DNA of 64,000 bases from Augochlora pura (Eukaryota; Arthropoda; Insecta; Hymenoptera; Halictidae): positions 24,862,001 to 24,926,000 of the forward strand of contig NC_135774.1 of NCBI RefSeq assembly GCF_028453695.1, read 5' to 3'. Shown one piece after another: positions 34,126-46,900 of this stretch. The position numbers were made by a program, and so were the translations under genes. The notes beneath the pieces were generated by a model. The model saw only the letters and a list, made by a program, of their open reading frames with translations, did no database searches and had not been told where the DNA came from. Every line of letters begins with the position of its first letter. Position 1 is the stretch's first letter.

Positions 34126-34440
34126 CGATTGATTGATTGATTGATTGAAACTTTATTGGCAGTGGATGTAACCCATCCGTTCGGCCTTCCATACAGATAC
34201 ATAATTTTTTTTTTTTTTAAAATATGTATTCCATCTTTCGTCTGTAATGTATGTCTTCATCTTCCTTTTCTTCTTTCTTTGTTGTCCATTTATCTAGCAT
34301 GTACTTGTGTGGTACTGGTTTGTCTTCCCACTTTTCCACCCTCACTTTTGTTCTCCCTCCTTTTCCTTCTAGGCTTGGGAATTCTTTTTTAAATATTCTC
34401 AAATTCTCTTCTTCTTCCTCTGAGTCGCCGTCAGTCCAAC
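34126..34440 (-). mobile_element. 3' end of another non-LTR element, ending in (CAAT)n
   Basis: On the minus strand an ORF tail is followed by a stop, an A-rich run, GGATGGGTTACATCCACTGC, then CCAATAAAGTTT and (CAAT)n (plus-strand ATTG repeats at about 34126-34147). The ORF tail is charged: residues WTDGDSEEEEE, EFPSLEGKGG and HKYMLDKW, ending KMEYIF. An AATAAAG-(CAAT)n tail is characteristic of several insect LINE families. I do not recognise the family of the ORF. The upstream limit is uncertain. Confidence 0.55.
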
Positions 34441-34988
34441 ATATATGCTAAATCTGCTAGATACAGAAAGCGTCGCGGCGATGCAAGCTGCGACTCTTCT
34501 GGAAGGAATTCTAGAGATGCAACCGCAAGAATATCACAAGATTTCTTCAGAGAAAAATCTACTATTCTAACATTTGTTTCTATTTATTTTAGGTAATTAA
34601 GATACAAGGAGTATGTGTTACCTACTAGATATACACTTTCGGCCCTCTACCCGCGAGTCTCACAAAAATTAGCGGCCAAGGTTCAATTGCAGTCGAAACT
34701 ATTTCCAGTGGGTAGAAACACGGTGATCTTGTGATTTCTTTGAGAATCCCCCTCCAAAAAGATACGGCGGAGGTGGTTGCGCGTGTAAACGAGGGTAGTG
34801 GTGAGTAAGTGATCCATATATAGAAACGCCCCCACGCTGACCAACACCAACGGGTACCTGTCACGCATATATACGCAGCACGAGGCTCGGAGGCTCACAC
34901 TTTTTGTGCTTGAGTTTGAGTGCGTTAAGCTCTATCGGTTTCCCTTGCGCGTTCTTCTAATTGTCAACGAAGTCGGCTATATTTCGTC
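34441..34988 (+). promoter_or_regulatory. Mp20 promoter region and 5' UTR
   Basis: TATATA at 34868-34873 is followed about 28 bp later by CTCACA (34894-34899), a plausible initiator, which predicts a 5' UTR of about 90 bp before the ATG at 34989. A second TATATA-like motif lies at about 34816-34821. The rest shows no gene. Confidence 0.55.
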
Positions 34989-37900
34989 ATGCCTGGACGT
35001 CCGCTTTGGCAGGTAAGTCAGCTCATTTTTATACATATACGATTTCTTTGATACCAAATGAATACTGGAATCAAGTCAACGTACAAAGTTAAATTGCCGA
35101 CGATTTCCACAAAGTTTCATGTTTGTTCATATAAAATTTATAACGTTCTGCGATCTCTCATGTGGTGGAAATATTAAATTCATATAAAATATGTAGTGCT
35201 CTACGATCTGTCTGTATTTATTCTTATTAAATTATTAATTATTTGTATTATTGATTAAATCAACTTTCATTCGGATTTGTAGCCTGCCGAGGAGTTTAGA
35301 GAATAATTTTCACGATGAAATAAAATGTTCCGATTGCAGTTGTATTAAATAAACCAGTTAGATTTTGTTTTGGACATTTTTGATGTCCAGAGACTTCACG
35401 TGCGAACGATTTCAAGTATATGATATATTGCTGGAACCATCGGATCTGTCTTAACACCAAGAAAAATGGATCTAGCAAGACGCCAAATTCACTTATCCGT
35501 TTCCTATCCCAAGTTACGTTGCGCCAGTCATTCTGAAGGTGTTCTCACAAAAATTTTGTATACTCGCGAACCGTCCAGAATTACACGACGGAAGAGAAAA
35601 TCACTGTCTCCTTGACATGCAGAAAAGCTATCTATTTCAAACTCCTGATTCACCGCGCGTATCGCCGCGATACTTTCTCGAGTTTTCATTAAAATGCTTC
35701 TAATTCTGGAGAGCTTATATGTACACACCCTGAGTCACTCGATGCATTTGCTAAACTAAATTTGATTTATACTTGGGATCAAGGGCGATATGCGTAGCTT
35801 GAACAAGCTTTCGATGGGCCATTAGCGCGGCAAGCGCTGGGTCCTTGAAATCAATACTTCCATTACAGAAATTATTTTTGCCGATTGCGATGGAAATCTT
35901 AATTGACGCTTCAATTTACTACATCGTAGCGTCCATATTTTTGAAAAGGCGCGAACATTCTAAACGAATGCTGTTGCCGAAATAGTCTGTTTACTCGTGA
36001 ATAATGATATTTCCTGTTGCGAAAACACAATGCGAGTCCAGTTCCAAACATCATCTAAAAATATTCAAACGATTTTGGTAGCATGCCAAGTTAAGTAAAA
36101 TTTTTAATGAAAGTATTGGTTGATTGCGTGACCGGCGTGGGCGTTCCAGCTGAAAAATTTGTGTCGCGGTGGCGGCAATGGGTCTCATGGCAACGTTTAT
36201 TTACAAACAAGCCGTTGGTATTTTCGGGACTAATGCGCCGAAATTAGACCGGTCGAGTTGAGGGTGCTACCAGAAACATCCGAGATCCAAAACGGAAACG
36301 TAAACGAGCTCGAACGGTTCTAGAACCCCTCCAAGTTAGAAATTTCCATTAGATTCCAACGCCGCTGGAAGTAGAACATTTCAATGTGTAACATTCGAAG
36401 CCGAATTATATATCGGTGCAGTATGCAACCGTCGTGACTTACGGCAAGTCATGTACCGAAAATATGTTTCGTGTATATGATTCATTAATAAGCCACATTA
36501 ACTGTATAAAGAAGCGGCATTAATGGCTCTTGGCACGTATTCTCTAAATTTTCTTTGGCCGTCTTTCTTTCGCCCATGTTTCGCGTAACGTTGTGTAGAA
36601 AGATTATTTGAATAAATTTTCATGAAAGACCACGGTTAATAGAAAATAGCAGCGCTGCCTCTTTATTCGATACATTTGTTCACATGTGAATAAGGTGATT
36701 AGGTATTTTATGAATAATTAGAAATCATAGAAAAGTACGACTCTTTGCTTAGTATCAACGAAATTCATTGAAGCAACTGCGAGACTACTGAACGGTCACG
36801 CGATGGAAAATGACAAATGCAGTGTTGGCACTTCGCGTCATGTTGTTTGTCATCTTTAATAATTATGCGTAGTGCGAAATATCAGTCGACTTACAAGTTT
36901 CGCTTTATTACACATCGTTGTCGAAATTGTTTATCGACTTGCACGCATAACTATTAATTTTCAACGACGTCTATATCGAGTCCTCGATGCGTGTAACTGT
37001 GTGCTCCTGTGAGTGTTCTTCTTTCCATGTGTGTGTTTGTGTAGAATACGTGATCCGTGTTGTACATGTTGTGTTTGTGCAATGCGTAGAGTACGTAGTG
37101 TAGATTATAAAGTGTATAGTGCAAAGTTAGCGATTGTAACATGTAGAATGGTGTTTAGCCATCGAATAGGCTACTCGATCGACACAGTTTCAGAATCTCG
37201 CATTTACTTGTACAGAGAGAATGAGAAAATAAATTTACAACGACAAGTATGATGTTAGATCTACTCTCCTACAGATGGACACGTTTTTAATGACATTCGA
37301 AGTTTGCGTACGCGACGCTCTTCCGTTCCAAGAGTTTGAAATCCGTCTGATAGCGTGTGGAGATAGGTAACAAGTAGTAATGTGCCTAAGGCGATCGTCG
37401 TCAACAAGTTGTCGAATCGAGGGAAATGTTTACATGTGTCTCGTGTTGCCGAAACCACCGTGACCGGATTGGCTGGCACCTTTGTTGAAGCCCATTTGTA
37501 AATTGAGGTGGCCCTCGCTCGCTCGAAGTTGGTCCTCCGTGAAGCTCCGTTTGTTTTCATCGGCCATCTTGGGTCCTAGACCGGGTCCGGTGTACTCAGG
37601 ATGTTTTTGCGTCTGTTCGAACAACCGGCGTAACAAGCAAAGTATATATCCTTGCTATAGTACTCGAACCAAAAGCAAATCTAATTCGCAGAATACTTAC
37701 AATCCTACCGAGAGCATAAAGGCATAGGGTCACTTGCGGTATGTTGCGTCTCTCGAAGAGGTCAGCCGTTTGGAAGATCTCCTCTTGCGGGACGCCGTAG
37801 TTCTTGATGGCAGCTTGGAATCTAAATGAAAGTCCGAATTACAATTCAGTAAACTCACAATATCCAATCGTCTCCCACCTTTGAACGTTTTCCATCAACT

Positions 37901-40900
37901 GGAAGTTGGTTCCCCTCTCCTGAATCTTCTTCACCGATCCGGGAGCCAGTTTATTGATGAGTTTGCACAGGACGACACCATCCTTAAGGATGTCTTCGTA
38001 ATTTCCTGGCGGAAGTTTTTCGCCTAAAACGGCCTCGATCCAAGTGAGCACCTCACTCTCTTGTTCCTTGTTGCGTGCCTGGAAATACAAGAAACTTGTA
38101 AGGATATCGTAATAAAATCGTGTAGAATTTTTGTTCGTATTGAAGCAGCCCCTTAGATTCGGTTACAGCGAAATCGAGAAGCATAGGGGATGGTCCAGCC
38201 GGAGCGTCGGCGATTTAAAAACGTCGACGGAACGGAAATAGATCACGACGGTGTTACGTTACCGTTCGTAAAACGCACGTCGAAAATAAAATATCCGTCG
38301 GCGGCCGATCCGCGCTCGACTTTTATTAAAATCTGGCAGAGACGACTACGTTCACTCGGGCCACCTGTTTCTGTGCCGTGTGAACCTCGTTCGTTTCCCG
38401 ATTTCTGGTAGAATCGTGCCGAATTGCACCGTGTTTGGCAACCTGACAATGCCTCCGCGTCACCGTTTCTCATTCAAATCACCAACGTCACGATTGATAG
38501 CCTCAAATCTCATCGAACGTACCGATAATATCGTACGTCTCGGTTCGGAAGACCACTAATTCTACAATCCTCTTCGAAGCTACTAGTTAGAAGCCAGTGA
38601 TCGGTGTCCCTGTTCGCCGCGTTAATGTAAGCAATTTGTTCAACTCATTTCCCGTTGATTTAGGAGCACCCCAGCCGACGATGTCGACGCAAATTAAATC
38701 TGGCAATCCCTACAACCGTAATAGATCTGTATTTATAGCGACAATCAGCCTCGATACTTCGCGAAATAGATCCTGCGTGGTCTTGACCGTACTCCGCGCG
38801 AAAATCCTGTTTCAAGGCAGACCCGTGTTACCTATTATCCGCACAGAAACGGAACGGATCTTCTCATCACAGCAAAGAACAATGATCAATGCTAGAGATG
38901 TTCTGTGTGGATACCAGGTACGGAAATTATCATCGATTGACTTTGAAATTATCTAGCAAGGCGCTGTACTTGGTGGATCGGAAAGGATAGAGAGAAAGAT
39001 CTTTCCTGTACTCGCCTGCGAAGTGTCAAACCTTCAGAGAAGCAACGTGTTCCCCGTCGAACTCTCGAGATGTATTTTAAGCTCGGTTCTCAAGAGGAGT
39101 AACGTTTCCGTTCCCTCGACTTTTCCCAACGACCGGCAATCTTAAAATTAAGATGATCGAGTCGAGAGCGAAGGAAGAGGCACGCATGATATTTTAAAAC
39201 CGACCGGATATGCTTCTAGAGTTTTGATCGGGGTTACAACATTTCGAGGATAAGAACGCCACGAGGAGATGAATAGCATCAATGCCGCATATAATGATCA
39301 ACACGTTTACAACTTATTTTCTGTTCGTCCTCACTTACATCGCCGTTGTGCTTGCTGTTATGTTCGCCACCCTGGTGTACATGTTTTATTACTTTCCCGT
39401 GTCTCTGTTCTAGTGTAAATCGTATCGGATCGATAATGTGCGAAAAGTCTCGGTGTCAATAAACAATATTAAAACGTTTTGCAAAAACGTGGAAATGAAA
39501 TTCTCGCCGGTCGAGAGGATATCCATCCCCGAGCATCGTCGAACATAGATATTGCGTAAGAGTATTTATCTTGAGGTAAAAATACCTCGGTCGGTCAATA
39601 CGCGTCAAATTCCATCGCGGTAACGAAACTGGCGTCACAGGATTTCCGTCGTATTAACAATCTAACAGCTCGTGTCTGCACAACTATAAACGGATCGTAA
39701 CAAATCAGTTAGGGAACGTCTTCTTTGACGTTTGTTGCTTGTTAGACGAACGGTTTGGAACGCCCGCAACATCATTAGATCTGGCTTCGCGGGCGCTATG
39801 TTAACCCTGCGACGGTACCCCGAGACTACGATGGCTTCTCACCGTGTAAAAACAAAGTTTCTTGATGCTTTTACAGAATTTTTCAGCAAATTCCATAGCA
39901 ACATTGCAAACAGGGCACCGTTATGGAATTAAAGTTTACAAATGCGTCTTTAATGAGAGGGACGAATGCCGGAACGATAAATTGAAGCTTTAGTTATACC
40001 GGTGCATACGCTATACCGGTACGTTCCCTCGTTTTTTAACCGTTGGCGTTTTCAATACTTCTCTTGTGTAAAGATTAATCCAATATTTTGGGACTACCGC
40101 CAGAACGAAATAGCCCAAGGTCTACTGTAATTAGGACTCTACGAATAACCGCGGTTCCTCGGCATTAGCATCGCGAACGCGAGCATTATTAATGCACCAG
40201 CTGTTAGCGGTTCCCCCTTGCGTGTCACGATGCTCGTTAACGGGCATGATTATCGATAATATATCGCGACATTGGTCCACTGTTGCTCGCGGAACGGACA
40301 CCGCCTTGTCTTCGGAGTTGACCGTTTCGCTCGACACATACCGGCATTGTTTATCCTGTCAGGTCCTCCGACGATCCAATTTCTAACCACCGCACCGGGC
40401 AGGATTCTCAACTCTCTTTCTCTTCCAAAGGGACTGCAACTTTTGAACGATGACGCCGATCAAAGACTAAGTCGGACGCTGTGCGTCGCGACGCTATATG
40501 CCGGTCTCCCCTCCGCCGAATCCTTTCCACCGACATTCAGGAACGAGTGATTTTTGGCCGGTTGCCCACTGGGTATTCCCACACCCCCGCCCGCCTTCCC
40601 ACAGCCAGATCTTGACACTGCAGCCCTATTTACAAGACAAGACACGAGGCGACCCGTTACATCTGTCATAACCGATCTGTTCTACTTCTTCGCCTTCTCC
40701 TCGTTGTACCCTCTTCGATTAATTAAACTGAGAATCGTGAATGGATCCTGAAACGAAGAATATATTTTCATTACGATACTGGGTAATGAGAAACAGATGA
40801 TGACCTAAGTTCGTAGACCTTTTTCACCATAACCGTGTAGCGATTTGGGTCGAATCAGAGCTACTTATTCTCGGCTTCTTCTTAACCCTTCCTTGATGAA

Positions 40901-43900
40901 TCTTCGCCTTGAACTATGATGGTCCTCTAGATTCTAGGATCCGGAAGAAGCTCCGGCCCGATGAGGACACGGTCCACCGTTATTTAAAATATAATTGTTT
41001 TGGCAAGTTTATGTAGTACATTTTTCCTAAAATTGCATGAACAAGACCCTGCAGAAAGCAAGACGTATTTGAATTTCCATTAAGTAGAGCTAACATGTTA
41101 CTTTATGACTGGAATAGCAGAAATGTGAATTATTATAGTAACAGTATCGTGAGAGAAAATCGTACCAAGACTGGGAATAGTTAGAACGATCTCGACAGAC
41201 TATTTAGGGGGGTTGTATCACCTGTATCGTTATTACGATTGCTGACGTTCCCGCAAGCGGAAAACTTCGAACAAGTGGGTGTGTTTTGCGCGAATCGACG
41301 GTAGTTAACCGGTCCGTGGACCACGGCCAGATGAAAACACCGATAAGCGAGGCGTCGTAGTTTCTGGATTTTGGCCACTTCGAAGGGTGAGGCCACCGCC
41401 GAGTTTAGATTCCGTCAATCGACACTGTTTCCAAGTTTATCGTAACTCGACGAAATCGTCTGGAACGATTCTTCATGTTCGCGTAGTCTAAGTTTTGCCC
41501 GTAGTTATGTAACGAGAAGATCGATGGTATCATCGATACTACGGAATACGATCGTGGTAGCCTTTCTTAGAGGTTAGGCCGATTCAATTAGAAATTTGAG
41601 ACATTTGAGACTTGGATTGATGCTGGTTGCAATGCCGAAAGCGTTACACGATAATACTCGTTCAGTTCTCTGCTAAAATAGACTCTGCTCGCGTTTTAAC
41701 TAAACGATCATCGATAAGAAATTGAAGCGTGTTGCTTCCGATAAATCGTTTTGTGGTTCACCCAAAAATCCCAAAAAATCCTCATTTTTGGAACTACATT
41801 TCTCCAGACCTGTAACATACAGTATAATCGGCTTCTTGGTACAATTGTTTAATTATTTGCCCAGGAGATTTAAGCAACGAATAAGATAAGAAATAAATAT
41901 ATTAAAGGTAAGAAAAGTAAGGCTTGCACAAACTAGGTGAAAGAAATTGAATAAAGTGCAGTGAAATTCCATTGCAAGGTGTCGTTACATACTGCATATA
42001 CTTAACTGCCACCTCCTAGCATCCTGTTTCCCTATCACAGTACATTTCCAGCAAATACTCAACCAATCTTTACTTGCGCTCAATTGCAAATGCACCGGTT
42101 GCGGTTGCCTTACACAGTCGCTGAAAATAAAGTTATTTGAAAACAAAGTAAATAAACCGTTACCGAAAATAGTAGCTGAAGAATATTATTTATTCAATTG
42201 TGTTTATTCATATTATTAAGTAACTTCATGTGTATCAGAAAGTTGTATTGAACTGAAGTTATTATAAAGCTTACAATTGTACAGACCAGTAAATCAGAGG
42301 CAGTGTAGCATGGTCTTATACCGCGATCAGTTGATGGACCTGCCGCTAGATGGCATCGAGGTTGAGTGACTTCTCGCAGTTAAAAGATGCCGACGGTGTT
42401 ATTAGTAGGACGGGGGAAAACATGCTCGTCAGCTTTGCGCAGTGGCGATATCGTAACCAATGAGGTTCTACCGAGGTGCGATTATTGCTAGTTGAAAACT
42501 TTTACCAATACCCCGCCATGACGATGTGAAATACCATCGGCTACGGCAATTTTTGGAAGTTTCTACGGAAACTGATAACACAAATGCAAACAAAAACTAA
42601 CTTTGTCTTTCCACTCGTATAGAGAAATCCAACCTTGAAAATCTTTCTTCGTTCCAAAGAATTATAGTTTTAAATATGTCAACTTGTAATAATAAAGTAC
42701 CGCTTCACCCAATACTTTTTCTATGCTAGAGAATTTTTAAAGATTTGTGTTAATCAAACAAACTGGTGGCTCCTTCACACATGTAAGATAATCGACAATG
42801 AATATTCCACACGTGCGACAAGGGAAGTGGCGAAAGAAGAACCGTCCGATCCTAAAAGAAATTTTATTTTTAGCTATCATGTTTAAATAGATCTCATCTA
42901 TCTTATGTACTTAGTACCCATGAGATACTTAGTACCCATTAATCACTAGAAGCGACATACCAACACACGCTACAGTATAAATATTCGAAAAGTTTTAAAA
43001 TAGTGCCTCTTTACTCTTCTGCTTTCAGGTTGCTGGGAAACGAGAGGCCAGCCAGGAGGCTGAAGCTCAGCAATGGATCGAGACGGTGGTCGGGGAGAGA
43101 TTTCCATCAGGTGAAGTCCTTGAAAAATATTTTAGTTTCTTTTATATTTTATTCAACTGAGTTAGTTTACTATAAAAGGGTCGATCTTGATCTTGATTGT
43201 GACCCTTTTCATAAAGGATTCTTAAAACACATACATAGTCAGAACAGTGGAGCAAAAGTCCTCATTCTCAATCCCTATAATAGTAATTGTCAGGACCCGT
43301 GGAATTCTATGATAGAACCTGCTCAGATCGTAATAACAGGCTTTATTTTTACCCTTATTGTTTTTATGATTTATTACTGTACATGAAGCGAGTCTACCGT
43401 GCGCCGACCTCCAGAGATATATGTAGTTTTGCCGTGTTGAGCCCTGGAAATTCCTATTGCAGCGGGAGGATCGAAGGAAGCGCTATTGATTGAACATTGC
43501 CGATGACACCTACTCCCTCGATGTGTTTTGTGCTCCCTCTCGGATGCATGGGCTCCTGTTCTGCGGAGGTGGTGCGGTTCGAAAAGCGTGTCAATATCAC
43601 CACCCCCGTGCAAGACCCACGCAACATTTCAAATGCCCTCTGAAACCCTATAATTCCCGGGTACGAATGTCAGGCCGCGTGACGTCGCAAAGGTTAAGCT
43701 TGTTGACTAGGTCAGTTTTCCAGCATTCCCACGCGACAAAATGGCGGACGATTCCTGCGAGACATTGAACTCTACGTCGGAGTTTTCTGCCGGAGTCGTT
43801 TGCATCTGAACTCTCCATCAGAATCGAATATCGTTAGCCCGTCAAATACTAATTGGTGCATTTGAATCTAAATGCCATTAATCCCCATAAGTTCCTAAAA

Positions 43901-46900
43901 ATTAGTTTCTTCATCCCTCCTCCTTTAACTATCTAATTCAATCAATCGAATTTAATTCACTACCTCACATTTAAAACAAATTGGTGCACAAAGAAATTTT
44001 ATATTTTCTAAAGTAGAGAATAAGCAAATTTTAACCCGAGTTAGGCATGGAACTTAAACCTAGAACTTACAAAGGACGAGGGTTGGATCCGGCTGTTCGG
44101 CAGAATTTCTAGTTCCTGGGGGTAGTTGCATCTTTCGTCGACTGTTGTTTTCCTGATAAAACGCGCGCTTTGTTACGTCATTCGAGTCACCCTATTGAAC
44201 GCCGGGCAACAAACCCCTGTGTCTAACGTGTACCCCTGGTTCAAGAAATACGCCAGGCGTCGACGCAATCGTCGTGTTGAGCACACTGGGTTCACTGAAA
44301 CATGAACGAGATGCGACCGATAGTCATTTCTCGAATTTCTGCGAGTTACTGTCGCATCCCCATTGGTCGTTCCATGAAGGATGAGAGAGGAACTTATGGC
44401 GGTTGAATCCTACACTGCATGAAAGAGGGGAAAATGTTACCAAAGGAGAATCTTTCTAGTGAAAACGCATATAACGCTGGAAACAGCGCCTTCGTGACAT
44501 GCTGTCTCCCTAATAAAGTGGAGGGTGTAACGAAGGTGGCCAAAGGCTAAACGATGCCATCTTTCTCTGTTGCCTTTTTAATTAATCTATATAGAGCTTC
44601 CACTCACCACGTGAATCGGAGGAGGAGGTCTGGGGCGCGGGTTAAGTGAAGCTTCCTTGGCAAAGTGTGTGCCTGATATTAACCGATTCAAAGCGCACCT
44701 GTCACGGGATTATCGTTCCACCTCATAGAATAGCAATTGATATAACATTGCAACACCTTGTAACTCGATTATTTTTTAATCATCAGAATTCATTGATGTT
44801 TTATACTTTCCATTGACAACTTTTTTCGCAAATAAAAAGATCGAGCTGCAAGACGTTCCGGCAATATTTCTATTTCGTTTTGTTTGGTGACTGTAAATAA
44901 TCTGTAGTCTTGAAGTTGATATTATAAGTTGATGAACGTGAAATCTGAAAGATCAAGATAGTTTGAATTCAAGGTTTAGAGTATAATTTTCAAGTCTAAT
45001 AAAACTTTTCATTTGGCATTATCAGAATGTTTCTTTCAATAGACGAACGGTTACTTTATCGATAGATAGTATTATCTACGACAGATGGGGCTCGAGTACC
45101 GCGGGTCAGCTCCACCTCCATCGAGGATAAATAGCTCCTCGCGATGATGCGTGCCGGGTATTCGAAGCTTTTGATGTTATTGACTCGTTTAAAATTGAAC
45201 TTGGAATGGCGGCGTTCGATCGTCTCCAACAGTCACTTTCTCTTCCACCCCCGCAGCTGTGGCTTGCTCGAATAAAGGCAATCGGAATTCGACGTATTCC
45301 AGGATTCCCAAGTTATTCGGTTGTAGATGTTAGCCTGTTCCTGGAAGCTCGCGAGGCATGCTGAACACGATCCTCTCGAAAGAATGCGTCATACTTATTT
45401 CTTGCAGTAGATAGTCAGGATTTCGCATTTTAATATTCGTTTGGGAAAAATATTGGTATGTTAGCATACATCTGAGACCATTTAAATGCATCAACAAGAA
45501 TGTAGTATTTGTATAAAAAGTAAATCTGCAAATGACCATATTTTTGAAAAAATACAACTTATTATAATTAACCAAGTGATTATTGCATGCGCTTGTGATA
45601 ATAAATTGCATAAAAGATAAAAAATTACATTATTTTCTTACGTTACTGGCTTCGTTTTATAGAGGTTTTTAAATATTTCTTCTTATTCTTTATCTTATCA
45701 TTCATTCTAATACTAATTAATTTTTGTATCACGGGATAATTTATCTCTTTCTAATCCTCTTTTCTCCTATCAAATTTAACTACGTTTTCGGTACTAGATT
45801 CTGTTTGGCTTTCTATTTATTCCCTGGTGGGTACACCAGGTTATCTTTATAACGGTTTCTTTCCCCTCCTGCTTAGTAAATTTCTTTCTTCTGCAACTCC
45901 ATCTTCTTTGCGCATGCGTTTAATTGCTGCGTGTTCATTCCTATTGGTTCGCGTTGATCTTGCCTTAGTTATGATTGGTTTCTCAGATTCAAAATCCATG
46001 CGCTCTACTGGTTGGTTCAGTAGAGATAGTCTACTTAGTTCCCCTTGGCCGGTGCCAGGTGGCTCTCCTATGGTGATTTCCTCCTTGCCTTCCATCATCC
46101 TAGGTTGCGTCACCCATGGTAGGAGGGTAGGGTGGAACCCTAACGTTCGTTCTTTTCTTATCCAATCGGTGTCGATGAATTTTCTTCCTCCTCCCACACT
46201 TTATCGCTCACTACAGCCTCTCTTATATTTTCTCTCTTTTCTTGTTGCTCGCTTGACGCCTGTATCTCTCGGTCTGCGCTATTTTATTCTTACGTACGTT
46301 CCTCTTTTTTCGCTCGCGCTTCCAGGTCGGGTAAAAGACCGAGAAAGTCGAGGGTGAATTCTAGGGAGCGAAGTGTCAGTCATCCGTTCGTCACGGTGGC
46401 ACAAGTAGCTTGCTAGCACCAGGGTACCAGCAGACGTTTGAGGGATTTATAGCTTTCCCGCCACGTCGACGTCGACGTCGACGTAGCTCGCGGTGGCCCA
46501 GGCTGGACAGCTTTTTCGAACTTTCTCCTGTCCAGCCTGACGCAAGGGTTGGTGGAATGTCGACAGCCGTCGATATGTCGAACGGTTCGTCACGAGGCGT
46601 CGTGTGACGTCACGAAAGCTCGCAGTTACTAGGGTAGCAACGATGGGTAGTAGATGAATTTATGGCCTGCTCACCGATGAGAGCCTATTGCCCGCGTGTT
46701 AGTAAGACCCACCCCTGGCCTTGCCGTGGATGTAAGAATACTTTTCGCCAGGAAATGGCTTGTCTCGATGACACAGACCGAACAGAAGACCCCACGGATA
46801 CGTCAGCGGATGTCAGTTGTCTGTCAAAGGGTCGTCAATGACGTCATTCTGAGACAAGCGTACCAGGATTACAGCCCCGGGGTAGATTTACGAGCGAGCG

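Noticed and set aside
34131..34147. GATT repeats as a CRISPR-like or satellite array
   Set aside because: Only a few 4-bp units, explained as the (CAAT)n tail of a LINE. No CRISPR array is expected or seen in this genome.
45827..46357. 176-codon open frame, plus strand
   Set aside because: It lies in Mp20 intron 2 in pyrimidine-rich sequence. Composition is biased, no domain is visible, and no splice or promoter evidence supports it.
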